Of a stretch of 64,000 bases of DNA, positions 33,375 to 43,004 are shown in pieces (within the stretch, counting starts at the first letter, position 1; the number at the start of each line of letters is the position of its first letter). The DNA is from Burkholderia vietnamiensis LMG 10929 (lineage in GTDB: Bacteria; Pseudomonadota; Gammaproteobacteria; Burkholderiales; Burkholderiaceae), in assembly GCF_000959445.1 (NCBI RefSeq), contig NZ_CP009631.1, positions 2,604,001 through 2,668,000 of the forward strand, in the 5' to 3' direction. Made by a program: the position numbers and the translations under genes. The notes under the pieces were generated by a model. The model made no database searches and was not told the origin of the DNA. It worked only from the letters and a program-made list of their open reading frames with translations.

Positions 33375-34309
33375 TGCAAACCAGACCCTCACTCGATGAG
33401 CTGTTTGAACGTCGCCTGACGTTTCCGGATTTTGAACCCCAGGAGCGGTTTGCGCGACTGGTCGGCCTTGACGACCACAAAGAGCGCCTGAGCAAGATCC
33501 TCGGCCTGCTGGTGAACCCCGCGGGCCTCGAGGCTTGGGCCCAGAAGCATCACCCCGGCGCGGAAGAGTTGCTGAAGCACGTACTTCGTCGTCCGCCGCT
33601 CGTAGTGCTGGCGGGCGATGTTGGTTCCGGCAAGACAGAGTTGGCCGAGACTATCGGGGATGCCGTCGCGCGACAAGAGAAGATCGAGATCACGCTGTAC
33701 CCGCTGAGTCTCTCAAGTCGCGGCCAGGGTCGGGTCGGGGAAATGACGCAGCTCCTGTCGGCGGCCTTCGACTACACGGTCGAGGCAGCAACCAAGCTGA
33801 AGGGGGCAACCGGTCGCTCGCGCGGAGCCATCATTCTCCTTGTCGACGAAGCAGACGCGCTTGCACAGTCGCGTGAATCAGCGCAGATGCATCACGAGGA
33901 TCGGGCCGGCGTAAACGCATTCATCCGGGGCATCGACCGCCTGGCGAACGGCCAGCTTCCGGCGGCAGTGATCATGTGCACGAACCGGCTGAGTGCTCTT
34001 GATCCGGCTGTTAAGCGGCGCGCGGCTGAAATCCTGGCGTTCGAGCGGCCGAACGAAGCACAGCGTCATGCTGTGCTTGGTGGGGCGCTGCATGCGCTTG
34101 GCCTGAGCGCAAGGCACATCGAGGACCTGGTCGCCGAAACTGGAAAAGCAAAGAGACACTACGGGTTCACATTCTCGGACCTGACCCAGCGCTTGCTTCC
34201 CGCCATCGTACTCGATGCGTATCCGTCGCAAGGCGTTGAGGCCGCCCGCGCGCTCGAGATCGCAAGGCAGATGCAGCCGACGCCGCCCTTCGAGGAGAAA
34301 AAATCATGA
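33374..34309 (+). CDS. cap6: CBASS TRIP13/Pch2-like AAA+ ATPase Cap6
   Basis: 311 aa from the ATG at 33374, which overlaps the HORMA stop (TGATG). Walker A is GDVGSGKTEL (81-90), Walker B IILLVDEADAL (153-163); sensor-1 region VIMCTNRLSALDPAVKRRAA. It remodels the closed HORMA protein back to the open form and so keeps CBASS off until infection. It overlaps nucC by 4 bp (ATGA). All AAA+ core motifs are intact. The pairing with a HORMA gene makes the TRIP13 call strong. Confidence 0.93.
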   Translation: MQTRPSLDELFERRLTFPDFEPQERFARLVGLDDHKERLSKILGLLVNPAGLEAWAQKHHPGAEELLKHVLRRPPLVVLAGDVGSGKTELAETIGDAVARQEKIEITLYPLSLSSRGQGRVGEMTQLLSAAFDYTVEAATKLKGATGRSRGAIILLVDEADALAQSRESAQMHHEDRAGVNAFIRGIDRLANGQLPAAVIMCTNRLSALDPAVKRRAAEILAFERPNEAQRHAVLGGALHALGLSARHIEDLVAETGKAKRHYGFTFSDLTQRLLPAIVLDAYPSQGVEAARALEIARQMQPTPPFEEKKS

Positions 34310-35034
34310 GCGGTTGGTCACTGCCTGTTTTGCTGGCAAGTTTGCATGATGATATTCAGCACCGGTTACAGACCACGAGGAAGTCGTTTGGGCATCCCGA
34401 TGCCAAAGGCGACGCGAGCGAGGCGGTTTGGCTCGAGTTGCTGAAGACCTATCTGCCGGAGCGCTATCGCGCTGACAAGGCATATGTAGTGGATAGCAAC
34501 GGGGCCTTCAGCGACCAGATCGACGTCGTGGTCTACGATCGGCAGTATTCGCCCTTCATCTTCCACTATCAGGGCGAGACGATCGTGCCGGCAGAAAGCG
34601 TCTACGCGATTTTCGAGGCGAAGCAAACAATCAATGCCAATTACGTGGCCTATGCACGGAAGAAAGTCGCGTCGGTGCGCACGCTGCATCGCACGAGCCT
34701 GCCTATCCCCCACGCTGGCGGCACTTACCCACCGAAGCCCTTGATCCCAATCCTGGGTGGCATATTGACGTTCGAAAGCGACTGGTCTCCCTGCTGTGGC
34801 GATCCGCTGTGGAAGGCGCTCGGAGACGGCAGCGTCGATGAAGATCGGCTGAATATCGGTTGCGTAGCAGCGCACGGTCACTTCGTTTGGGAGAAGGATA
34901 CCGGCAAGTACGAGTTCACCAAAGAAGGCAAGCCGGCGACCGCGTTCCTGTTCAAGCTGATCTCGATGCTGCAGTTCAGCGGCACGGTTCCGATGATTGA
35001 CGTGAATGCTTATGCCGAATGGCTAACGAGGTAG
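34306..35034 (+). CDS. nucC: NucC, cAAA-activated DNA endonuclease
   Basis: 242 aa, the normal NucC length. Restriction-endonuclease fold with active residues D73 (FSDQIDVVVYDRQ), E104 and K106 (YAIFEAKQT), the same numbers as in the characterised E. coli enzyme. Conserved stretches RTSLPIPHAGGTYPPKPLIP and AHGHFVWEKD belong to the trimer/ligand region. Binding of a cyclic trinucleotide joins two trimers into a hexamer that cuts double-stranded DNA and kills the infected cell. Last gene of the cdnC operon; no terminator was recognised behind it. Confidence 0.96.
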   Translation: MSGWSLPVLLASLHDDIQHRLQTTRKSFGHPDAKGDASEAVWLELLKTYLPERYRADKAYVVDSNGAFSDQIDVVVYDRQYSPFIFHYQGETIVPAESVYAIFEAKQTINANYVAYARKKVASVRTLHRTSLPIPHAGGTYPPKPLIPILGGILTFESDWSPCCGDPLWKALGDGSVDEDRLNIGCVAAHGHFVWEKDTGKYEFTKEGKPATAFLFKLISMLQFSGTVPMIDVNAYAEWLTR

Positions 35035-35179
35035 CCAACGCAGGCAACCGTCCTACCTCGAGGCGCCGCGTCGGTTTCACGACTTATACATCTCAGCAAT
35101 CAGCCGTCTTTCCGCGGGGGCAGGATCAATCTGGCGTGCACTTCCACAACGAACAGTTTGTGGCTCCCCAGCATCCGCG

Positions 35180-35617
35180 TTAAACGCCCCTCCGAGGGGG
35201 CAGAACGACGATCTTTCCAGAGGCCGCCGCCTGCAGCGTCGCAACTTCCTGACGTAGTGTTTCATTGATCGAGGCCAGTCTCGCGACGTCGGCAAGTGCA
35301 GCGTCTCGCTCGGCGCGCAAGGTCTTCAACTGCTCTCTTGCTACCTTGACTTCTGCGGCCTTGGCGTCGCGCTGCTGCCGAGTGCCCCGACCGACTTGAG
35401 CTCGGATCTCTTCAGCGATGTCGGGATACGTGTTGTGGATGAGGCCGGCGCTCACACCCGCCTCGGTGGCGACTGCGGAGATGCTCAGCCTCAGCCCCTT
35501 GTTCTTGATCCGCAGCATCGCCAGCTGCAGCTCCTCGCGCGTACTCACTCTGCTCCTGCGACGAGGCGCCGACTCGGTGTGGGGCTCGACGGACGTGGTG
35601 CTTGCACGGGTGCTCAT
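35180..35617 (-). CDS. HTH-coiled-coil accessory protein, Tn554 TnpC/GmtX-like
   Basis: 145 aa. The N-terminus carries a TetR/KfrA-like HTH (EELQLAMLRIKNKGLRLSIS, VATEAGVSAGLIHNTYPDIA), followed by a basic linker and a coiled coil at about 80-130 (VKVAREQLKTLRAERDAALA). The start overlaps the stop of the large recombinase gene upstream by 4 bp. A small HTH/coiled-coil protein after a large tyrosine recombinase is the layout of Tn554 (TnpC) and of gamma-mobile-trio elements (GmtX). It probably directs the recombinase. Which family is closer cannot be settled by eye. Confidence 0.65.
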   Translation of the reverse strand: MSTRASTTSVEPHTESAPRRRSRVSTREELQLAMLRIKNKGLRLSISAVATEAGVSAGLIHNTYPDIAEEIRAQVGRGTRQQRDAKAAEVKVAREQLKTLRAERDAALADVARLASINETLRQEVATLQAAASGKIVVLPPRRGV

Positions 35618-37376
35618 TCGCCCTCCAGCGCGGCCGTGTACGCCCGAGCCTGGTCATCGGTGGGCAGCGCGCAGCCGAGATCCTGCAGCACTTGCATCGA
35701 GCGCTCGACCGCCCGCCGCGCCTTATCCGCCACCGCGGGACCGCAATCGGTGATCGCCGCTAGCCGCAGGTTGTCCAGGTGGATCATTTGCCACGTAGAT
35801 GCTTGCCCCTGGTCGACGATGGCCTGCGAGCAGCCACCGCACATTGATGAGTCGTACACCCCTTGGCCGTGGCAGCCGCGCGTGCCACTGATGCACCATG
35901 CGTGTCCGGTGCTGCGTAGTTCGACCGACTCGGCCGTTTGTCTCAGCAGTTGCTTGAGGTCTCGCGCGGCACGAGCCCGCGTCTGCATGATCTTCTTGCC
36001 GGCGCCACCGCTGAGCAGGGCATCGGGGTGCGCCCAACCTTCCAGCAGCCCCAGCCGCGCCTCGAACATCTCCTCCTCGAACTCACGATATAGCGCGTGA
36101 TCCTGGTAGGGGCTGGCGGCGTAAAGCTGCGTCCACGACATCGACGCATGTTTGAGTTGCCACTTCAGGAAGACGAGGCCCATTCGCCCCAGACGCGAGT
36201 TTGCGACGTTGTAGGCGAAGGTGCGACGGCACTGATGGTTGGCCAGGTCCCACTCCGTCCCGGCAGCGACCGCCAGTTGCTTCAATTGGTAGGCGCAGGA
36301 AGTTGAGCTCAGCACCTCGACCCGCGACCCAGTTCCCAAGTGATCAGAGGCTTTCACGTTCAGACCCAACACCAGATGCCGGCCGATCTCACGCACATGG
36401 TTCAGGCGGTGTGCGGCTTCAGCTATCTTCATGCCGTTGCCCAGGTGACCGGTGAGATCGGAGCCCTGTGCTAGCATGTCTTCGAGCCATCGTGCCTCGT
36501 CGACCAACCGCGCCTGCAGCGGTTCGGCGTAGCGCTGCAGGATCTCGAGCGCGCGGATGGCCTCCGGGGGCACCAAGAAGTCGACCTCGGTTCCGCCGGT
36601 CGTCTTGATCTCGCGCGTGCGCACCCAGTGATACGTCATGCCGTTGCGCTGTTCGGTACGCCAACACCCGCTGGTGACACCGGTGCTCTCCGAGTTACGC
36701 ATTCCCGAAGAGATCTGCAGCAGATACAGGACCGCATTGCGGACCGCGGTTAGCGCGGCGCGATTGGGGGCTCCGACTTCACCCGCGTCTCGAGCTCGGA
36801 ACAGGTCCTCTGCCTGAGCGAGGTTGGCTTCGCAGTGAGCAAAGAGTATGCGCTGCACCGAGCGCGGAATCACAGGGGTCATGCCGGTGCGGCCCGATGG
36901 CCCGCGGTCGCCCTCGTTGCCACCACATACGTCCCAGAGGGCCAGCCCCATCCAGGGGTGCTCGAGCAACGGGTGCAAGACTTCCATGTGGAATGACCAC
37001 ACGAGGTCGATAATCTGCAGCCGTTTATGCACGGACATCGGCTTGAGCGTGCGCCGCAGATCCGTAATGTGGTCAGACAGTTGCAGCGTTCGTACCTGAC
37101 TGAAGTCGCCCACCCCCAATTGTGCGAGGTGCCTCAGCACCTGGACGGCCCTGTGGCCAATCTCCGCAATAGAGCTACCCGACCACTGCCGCCCACGGGG
37201 GCCGCGTCGCTGGGCGCAGTAGAGTGCCGCCTTGGCATCGTCGACCAGCGCGTTCGGCACATCGTCCGGCCAGACGATCTTCGAGGCCGAACCCTTGCGG
37301 TTCTTCGCCTCGACCTCCGACGCGAGGTCCCAGACGCGGTCGCCGAAGCGGCTCACTGGGTGCTCGTGGCCAGCGG
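35614..37376 (-). pseudogene. Large tyrosine recombinase, split by IS21
   Basis: About 587 residues remain before the IS21 edge. Catalytic features: Arg in SSGMRNSESTG, HxxxRR box NHQCRRTFAYNVANSRLG, and Tyr in SMSWTQLYAASP. The C-terminal Cys-rich part (CISGTRGCHGQG, SSMCGGCSQAI) resembles a zinc-binding tail. Length and neighbours match Tn554 TnpB or GmtZ-type integrases. The IS (37377-39859) with AGCGG on both sides interrupts the 5' end. Removing it restores an open frame (RRIWDQFATAHHGGRPAGHE) reaching to about 39915-39930. A third recombinase expected upstream is missing, so this module is probably dead. Confidence 0.75.
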
Positions 37377-37482
37377 CTGTTGATGTCCACGCAGAACTGA
37401 CCCACCTGAGGCTGTAATTTTCATCGAATTTTGACCCACGTGATTGAATGCCCTGCTCAATCTTTGAGCAGGGGATACAGAG

Positions 37483-38997
37483 GTGATCACGGTGGGCATA
37501 TTGGCCAAGATCAGGCGGATGTATTTCCGCGAGAAGGTCCCGCTGCGCGAGATTGCCAGGCGCACGGGCCTGTCCCGGAACACGGTGCGCAGCTGGCTTC
37601 GGCAAACTGATGCCGTTGAGCCGAAGTACCCGAAGCGCGTCAGCCCGAGCGTCGTCGACGAGTGGGCCGCGCAACTGACGGGCTGGCTGCGGGCAGACAG
37701 TCATCGCCCGAAGCATGACCGGCGCACGGCCCGGTTCATGTTCGAGGCCATCCGCGGCGAGGGCTACGCCGGCAGCTACGGCCGCGTCAGCGCCTTCGTG
37801 AGACGCTGGCACGAGGAGCAGGCTGAAGCACCGCGCAGGAAGGCCTATGTACCGCTGGCCTTCGAACCCGGCGAAGCATTCCAGTTTGACTGGAGCTGCG
37901 AATACGCCTTCATCGGCGGGTTGCGGCGACGCCTGGAGGTCGCCCACGTCAAGCTCAATGCCAGCCGGGCGTTCTGGCTGGTCGCCTATCCGACCCAGAG
38001 TCACGAGATGCTGTTCGATGCGCACGCCCGCGCATTCGCCGCGTTCGGCGGCGTGCCGCGCCGCGGCATCTACGACAACATGAAGACCGCCGTGGACAAG
38101 GTCGGCCGCGGCAAGGAGCGCGCGGTCAACGCCCGCTTCGAGGCAATGTGCGGCCATTACCTGTTCGAGCCGGAATTCTGCAACCGTGCCGCCGGCTGGG
38201 AGAAGGGCATCGTTGAGAAGAACGTGCAGGACCGGCGCCGCCAGATCTGGCACGAGGCTGCGCTACGACGCTGGGAAACGCTGGAGCTTCTGAACGAATG
38301 GGTCGCGGGCCAGTGTCGTCAGGCCTGGCAGATGCGGCACCCGCAGTGGCCCGAGCTGACGGTCGAGGACGTGCTGCAGGACGAGCGCACCAGGCTGATG
38401 CCCAATCCACGCCCGTTCGACGGCTATGTCGAGCAGACCCTGCGGGTGTCGTCGACCAGCCTCATCCACTTCCAGCGCAACCGCTACAGCGTGCCCACCG
38501 AGTATACGAACCAGCTGGTGAGCGTGCGCTGCTATCCGGCATATCTCAGCGTCGTCGCCGACGCCCAGGAGATCGCACGCCACGAACGCAGCTTCGAGCG
38601 GCACATGACCTTCTACGACTGGCGCCATTACATCACACTGGTCGAGCGCAAACCCGGCGCGTTGCGCAACGGCGCTCCGTTCGTCACGATGCCACAGCCG
38701 CTGCAGCAGTTGCAGCGACACCTACTGAAGCACCAGGGAGGCGATCGCATCATGACGCAGGTGCTCGCCGCGGTGCGCGAACACGGACTCGATGCCGTGC
38801 TGCTTGCCGTGCAGGCAGCGCTGGACTCGGGACGCCCCAGTGGGGAGCACGTTCTGAACGTGCTGAGCCGGTTAAAGGCGCCCACCACGAGTACCAACCT
38901 CGCGACGACGAAACTCCAGCTTACCGAAGAGCCGGCTGCCGACGTGAGCCGCTACGAAACCCTGCGCGCCAACCCACCGGAGGACCGTCATGTCTAA
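37483..38997 (+). CDS. istA: IS21 transposase IstA
   Basis: 504 aa, starting at GTG 37483. N-terminal HTH ([20 protein letters not shown]), then an RNase H-fold DDE core: [34 protein letters not shown], and the Glu in [17 protein letters not shown]. It cuts and joins the IS ends with help from IstB. Overlaps istB by 8 bp. Intact, so probably active. The second copy at 52073 is close in protein sequence but clearly not identical in DNA. Confidence 0.95.
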   Translation: MITVGILAKIRRMYFREKVPLREIARRTGLSRNTVRSWLRQTDAVEPKYPKRVSPSVVDEWAAQLTGWLRADSHRPKHDRRTARFMFEAIRGEGYAGSYGRVSAFVRRWHEEQAEAPRRKAYVPLAFEPGEAFQFDWSCEYAFIGGLRRRLEVAHVKLNASRAFWLVAYPTQSHEMLFDAHARAFAAFGGVPRRGIYDNMKTAVDKVGRGKERAVNARFEAMCGHYLFEPEFCNRAAGWEKGIVEKNVQDRRRQIWHEAALRRWETLELLNEWVAGQCRQAWQMRHPQWPELTVEDVLQDERTRLMPNPRPFDGYVEQTLRVSSTSLIHFQRNRYSVPTEYTNQLVSVRCYPAYLSVVADAQEIARHERSFERHMTFYDWRHYITLVERKPGALRNGAPFVTMPQPLQQLQRHLLKHQGGDRIMTQVLAAVREHGLDAVLLAVQAALDSGRPSGEHVLNVLSRLKAPTTSTNLATTKLQLTEEPAADVSRYETLRANPPEDRHV

Positions 38998-39787
38998 CGA
39001 CATCGCCGCCCAGCTTAAGGGGCTCAAACTGCATGGCATGGCGAGCACCTGGCCAGAGCTGCTGGCGCAGTCGCGTCACACGGAGTTCGACCCGGAGCGC
39101 TTCATGAAGCAGCTGCTGATGGCTGAGACGGCGGAGCGACAGGTGCGCTCGATCGCCTATCAGATGACCGCCGCTCGCTTCCCGGCTCACCGCGACCTGA
39201 AGGGCTTCGACTTCGCGCAGGCGCACGTCGACGAAGCGCTGGTTCGAGAACTCAGTGACCTGTCGTTCCTCGCAAGCGCACACAACGTCGTGTTCATCGG
39301 TGGCCCCGGCACCGGCAAAACGCACCTCGCCTCAGCGATCGGAATTGAGGCCGTGCAGCGCCACGGCAAGCGCGTGCGCTACTTCTCGACCGTCGAGCTG
39401 ACCAACGCACTGGAGCAGGAGAAGTCCATCGGCAAACAAGGCCAGATCGCCCATAAGCTGATGTACGTCGACCTGGTAATCCTCGACGAACTGGGCTACC
39501 TGCCGTTCAGCCAGACCGGTGGCGCATTGCTGTTCCACTTGCTCTCGAAGCTGTATGAACACACGAGTGTCGTGATCACCACCAACCTCAGCTTCGGCGA
39601 GTGGGCGACCGTGTTCGGGGACGCAAAGATGACGACGGCGCTGCTGGACCGCGTCACCCATCACTGCCACATCGTCGAAACGGGCAATGAATCCTGGCGC
39701 TTCAAGTCCAGTTCTGCCAAGGCGAAGGCAACCAGAAAGAGAGTAGCAAAAGCCGCAGGCAGTGAGGAGTTATCCACACCGGAATAG
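38990..39787 (+). CDS. istB: IS21 helper ATPase IstB
   Basis: 265 aa. DnaC-like AAA+ ATPase: Walker [12 protein letters not shown] (about 105), Walker [15 protein letters not shown] (about 163), sensor region [12 protein letters not shown]. It loads on DNA and activates IstA for target selection. The start overlaps istA by 8 bp. Complete. Confidence 0.95.
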   Translation: MSNDIAAQLKGLKLHGMASTWPELLAQSRHTEFDPERFMKQLLMAETAERQVRSIAYQMTAARFPAHRDLKGFDFAQAHVDEALVRELSDLSFLASAHNVVFIGGPGTGKTHLASAIGIEAVQRHGKRVRYFSTVELTNALEQEKSIGKQGQIAHKLMYVDLVILDELGYLPFSQTGGALLFHLLSKLYEHTSVVITTNLSFGEWATVFGDAKMTTALLDRVTHHCHIVETGNESWRFKSSSAKAKATRKRVAKAAGSEELSTPE

Positions 39788-39934
39788 ATGTACTACGCTG
39801 TCTCGGGGTGGGTCAGATTTAGATGAAAACGGTGGGTCAAGATTCGGTGAAAATCAACAAGCGGGCCGCCCACCGTGATGTGCGGTAGCGAATTGGTCCC
39901 AAATTCGTCTGACATAACAAACCGAGGGCTGGCG

Positions 39935-40444
39935 ATGACCTACGCGTTTATTCGAGAAGGCGATACGACGTCGCATGGTGGACGTGTACTCGCCTGCAGA
40001 TCAACGAACATGATGTTCGGCAAAGCCGTCGCGCTGCTTGGCGACATGGTGGCATGTCCGAAATGCGGCGGCGTGTATCTCATCGTCGACGTCAAGGTGA
40101 GAAGCATGACCTTCGATGGCCGCCCGGTTGCGACAGAAGGCGACAAGACGGCGTGCGGCGCCTCGCTGATCGGATCGCAAGGGTCTCTGGACATGTCGAG
40201 CAGGTTTCGGCGCCGCTGGCGGCGTCGGCGGCGGAATTCCCCAGGCAATGGCGTCGCCGTTGAGAACATAGCATTCGTGTTGTCAAGGCGCGCCAATGCA
40301 GTCAAAGGATGCGGTTGGACTCAACCATTAACGTCCTTTTTCGTCCACGGTCAAATTGTTTTTGACCGACGTAACGCCAGGAACACTCTCGGCAACTTTC
40401 CCTGCGAGATCGATCTGCGCTTGGTCCGGAGCCATTCCTACTAG
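39935..40444 (+). CDS. PAAR-domain protein, C-terminus suspect
   Basis: 169 aa from the ATG at 39935. A PAAR domain fills about the first 90 residues: FIREGDTTSHGGRVLACRST, GDMVACPKCGGVYLIV, PVATEGDKTACGASLIGSQG. PAAR proteins cap the VgrG spike of type VI secretion and may carry toxins. After GSQG the frame is Arg-rich and unlike protein, whereas another frame reads GFGAAGGVGGGIPQAMASPL to a stop near 40265, so a frameshift about 40195 is likely. No vgrG or effector is near; it looks like a displaced relic. Its end overlaps the BON gene on the other strand. Confidence 0.7.
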   Translation: MTYAFIREGDTTSHGGRVLACRSTNMMFGKAVALLGDMVACPKCGGVYLIVDVKVRSMTFDGRPVATEGDKTACGASLIGSQGSLDMSSRFRRRWRRRRRNSPGNGVAVENIAFVLSRRANAVKGCGWTQPLTSFFVHGQIVFDRRNARNTLGNFPCEIDLRLVRSHSY

Positions 40445-40681
40445 CGTAATCTTGCCGCTACGAGCGATGGCATGAACATCAGTGGACTCCAAGCCCTTTT
40501 GTTTGTACAACGTCTTCTGAACTCGTTTCGCCAAATCCTTATTTGCTGCTCTAATAGCCGAACGAGAGGGAGCTGTTGCTGAAGGTGCCGCGGTCGTCTC
40601 TTGTGCATGAACAACGGGCACGATCGCAGCAATGGCGCTGATGGCGATCGCTGCAGCAACGTAGGTTTTCAAGGATTTCAT
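40328..40681 (-). CDS. Periplasmic BON-domain protein
   Basis: 117 aa from the ATG at 40681 (SD GAAGGACTAGAG). Signal peptide with the core YVAAAIAISAIAAIVPVVHA, cut before QETT. A single BON domain covers about 50-115 (LAKRVQKTLYKQKGLESTDV, ARSGKITLVGMAPDQAQIDL, VPGVTSVKNNLTV). BON domains bind phospholipid or envelope structures; OsmY-like proteins protect against osmotic stress. Single gene. Its 3' end overlaps the doubtful part of the PAAR gene. Confidence 0.88.
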   Translation of the reverse strand: MKSLKTYVAAAIAISAIAAIVPVVHAQETTAAPSATAPSRSAIRAANKDLAKRVQKTLYKQKGLESTDVHAIARSGKITLVGMAPDQAQIDLAGKVAESVPGVTSVKNNLTVDEKGR

Positions 40682-40915
40682 CTCTAGTCCTTCGGGTGGG
40701 TGGAAAAACTGGGTGGGAGAAACTCGAAATGATCGATTGTCGATCAAAGTGCGGCGGGAAATGGGGCCAAACTTTGACGAGCAGTGGTCACGATGTCTGG
40801 CAGTCAAATTATCAACTCTTCCTCGGCGGATGCGCACATTCAGGCACGCCGACACCTGTCAGGAATTTCGCTTGCTGAGGCCGGCTGAGGGTGAGGGCTC
40901 CATGAACAACGCTGC

Positions 40916-41089
40916 TCAAGTATTCGTTGCAACTACAACAAACCGATCACAGGTTGAGATCCTTTTGCCCCCATACCTTGGCTCGCAGACTTCTAATCCT
41001 GGCGGGAACTGCCCTCGCCCTAGATCAAGAACTTGAATCGCATTTCTCACACGCGCTAATTCCTTCTCGACCGTGTAGTACCAGTTCAT
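40916..41089 (-). CDS. Small hypothetical protein
   Basis: 57 aa from the ATG at 41089 (SD GGGAGGCT). Helical start WYYTVEKELARVRNAIQVLD, then a Gly/Cys-containing end. The open frame continues upstream without an SD. No family known. Confidence 0.4.
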   Translation of the reverse strand: MNWYYTVEKELARVRNAIQVLDLGRGQFPPGLEVCEPRYGGKRISTCDRFVVVATNT

Positions 41090-41358
41090 AGCCTCCCTGC
41101 GTGAATGCACGGATGATTGTGCACGTCGCTTACGGGATACGATTGATTTGACGCAAAGAGATCGACGGAGATCGCTCCTGCGGGAGCGATCTCGGATGCA
41201 GATTGTGGACCGCCCCCCTTGCGTGGACATCTTCGGGCCGTAATTTACGGTAGCCGAGGAGGTCAGTCTGAGCGGGACAAGCATTCCAGAATTCACGTCA
41301 TTCCATCATCGAGTATCGTCCTGCTATTGTCCAATCACTCTGTGGAGCGCGTTCAGCC

Positions 41359-42489
41359 ATGCGATCGTCCAACAAATCAGACATCAATAGGCTTCGAACC
41401 AACCTGCGGGACGAGATGGACGGAGCCGCGCTATATGAAGCGCTTGCCGCCGCGGAACCAGACCCATCGCGCCGCGACGTATTTATGCAATTGGCCGAGG
41501 CCGAACATGAACACGCGGAAATATGGCGCGCCAAGCTACAGCACCGGGGTGTCGATGTAGCGACCACGAGGCCGACATTCAAAACCAGAGCATTGCGTAT
41601 GCTTATACGCAGCTTCGGTCCGCGCTTTGTACTGCCGGCGCTCGCCGCCTCGGAGTTCGCCGACCGCGACAAATATGCCAGGCAGACCGATGCGGGGGCA
41701 CTCTCCGCTGACGAATCCACACACGCGGCGGTCGTCGCCGCCGTCGCGCGGAGCAACCCTTCGGGTGGCGTGAAAGGCTCCGATATCGCGCGCGCGGAGT
41801 CATGGCATCGTGGAGCGTCAGGTAACGATTTGCGAGCGGCGGTCCTCGGTGCCAACGACGGTCTCGTGTCGAATTTTTGCCTCATCATGGGCGTTGCTGG
41901 AGCCGGCGCCTCCAACAAGACAATCCTTCTGACGGGACTGGCTGGGCTCATTGCTGGCGCATGTTCAATGGCGCTTGGAGAATGGTTATCGGTCACGAAC
42001 GCGCGCGAGCTCGCGCAAACCCAGATCGCGCGGGAAAGCGAAGAACTCGAGCGGACGCCAAAGGCGGAATTGCGAGAACTCGCGCTTATCTATCAGGCTA
42101 AGGGTCTCGACAGAGATGATGCGCATCGAGTGGCCGAGGAAATGATGCGCAATCGTGACAAGGCGCTCGATACCCTCACGCGGGAAGAGCTGGGCCTTGA
42201 CCCGGAGGAGCTGGGCGGGAATCCCTGGCGTGCCGCTGGCACGTCGTTCGGTTTGTTTGCACTCGGAGCGATTTTTCCAGCCGTACCGTTTTTCTGGTCC
42301 CACGGATTGGTGGGCATCGGAATCAGTGCTTCACTCAGCGTGCTTTGCTTGACCGTGATCGGTGCAGTGACCTCGCTGCTCAATGGCCGTTCCCCGTGGT
42401 TTTCGGTAATCCGCCAGATCGTGATTGGATGCGTTGCCGCCGGCTTCACGTATGGTGTCGGCGCGCTGCTTGGGGTGTCGATGTCGTGA
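41359..42489 (+). CDS. mbfA: MbfA-type rubrerythrin-VIT1/CCC1 iron exporter
   Basis: 376 aa. The N-terminal ~150 residues form a rubrerythrin/ferritin-like di-iron domain with Glu/His ligands in RDEMDGAALYEALA and LAEAEHEHAEIW. The C-terminal part is a VIT1/CCC1 transporter with about five membrane helices (GANDGLVSNFCLIMGVAGA, LAGLIAGACSMALGEWLSV, FFWSHGLVGIGISASLSVLC). The fusion defines MbfA, an inner-membrane iron (or manganese) exporter giving acid and peroxide resistance in alpha-proteobacteria. An Irr or Fur site was not recognised. Stands alone. Confidence 0.9.
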   Translation: MRSSNKSDINRLRTNLRDEMDGAALYEALAAAEPDPSRRDVFMQLAEAEHEHAEIWRAKLQHRGVDVATTRPTFKTRALRMLIRSFGPRFVLPALAASEFADRDKYARQTDAGALSADESTHAAVVAAVARSNPSGGVKGSDIARAESWHRGASGNDLRAAVLGANDGLVSNFCLIMGVAGAGASNKTILLTGLAGLIAGACSMALGEWLSVTNARELAQTQIARESEELERTPKAELRELALIYQAKGLDRDDAHRVAEEMMRNRDKALDTLTREELGLDPEELGGNPWRAAGTSFGLFALGAIFPAVPFFWSHGLVGIGISASLSVLCLTVIGAVTSLLNGRSPWFSVIRQIVIGCVAAGFTYGVGALLGVSMS

Positions 42490-42579
42490 CACCCTACAGG
42501 CTACCGGAGCGGTGCGCGCTTCAAATCCTACGATCGAAAAGTTGTGGTATTTTTCCTAATATCGACAGGAGCGCAGAGC

Positions 42580-43002
42580 ATGGGATATGTCTGTCAAAAG
42601 CGTGACGCTTGGGCGAAAATCATCGCGAACCTTGACAGACAGAACGACGTGGACTGTTTTACGTCGGTAGGTCCGGTAGTAGACAAGGACCTTAGTGGGA
42701 CCGACCGATTCAACACGGGTGGATCAGTCACATACGATGTAGTGCGAGTGGTAAAGATTGTTGACCGGCCGTCTCAGGGAACACTGTTAGTTTCGTGGAG
42801 CGACGCTCGAAGATGTGTCTACCTTGAGCAGATTTGGAAATTGCGGGTAGCGAATAAACGTGGGCAATGTGTTCTCAGTGGCCGAGAAATTCAGATCGGC
42901 TCGACCGTGTTCATGCCATTTTGCCGCCCGCGGCCACTTAATGCTGGTGCGATGATAATCGAGGAAGCTGCACCGAAATTTTTCCACGCTAGCAAAGCGT
43001 AG
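42580..43002 (+). CDS. DUF3331 protein
   Basis: 140 aa from the ATG at 42580. It shows the pattern of the Burkholderia-centred DUF3331 family: WAKIIANLDRQ, then VVRVVKIVDRPSQGTLLVSW, SDARRCVYLEQIWKLRVANK, and RGQCVLSGREIQIGSTVFMP with the Cys pair. No signal peptide. The function of the family is unknown; members are numerous in Burkholderia genomes and often sit at island edges, as here next to an IS66 relic. Confidence 0.75.
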   Translation: MGYVCQKRDAWAKIIANLDRQNDVDCFTSVGPVVDKDLSGTDRFNTGGSVTYDVVRVVKIVDRPSQGTLLVSWSDARRCVYLEQIWKLRVANKRGQCVLSGREIQIGSTVFMPFCRPRPLNAGAMIIEEAAPKFFHASKA

Positions 43003-43004
43003 CC

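Larger units (their letters stand above)
37377..39859 (+). mobile_element. IS21-family element, copy 1, complete
   Basis: 2483 bp. The ends are inverted, TGTTGAT at the left and ATCAACA at the right, and repeated GACCCAC motifs lie inside both ends, typical of IS21. A 5-bp target duplication AGCGG flanks it (37372-37376 and 39860-39864). It contains istA and istB. A hairpin CCCTGCTCAA/TTGAGCAGGG lies at 37451-37473, just before istA. Confidence 0.92.

Noticed and set aside
37377-38253. Upstream extension of the large recombinase frame
   Set aside because: It runs antisense through istA inside the IS; not part of the original gene.
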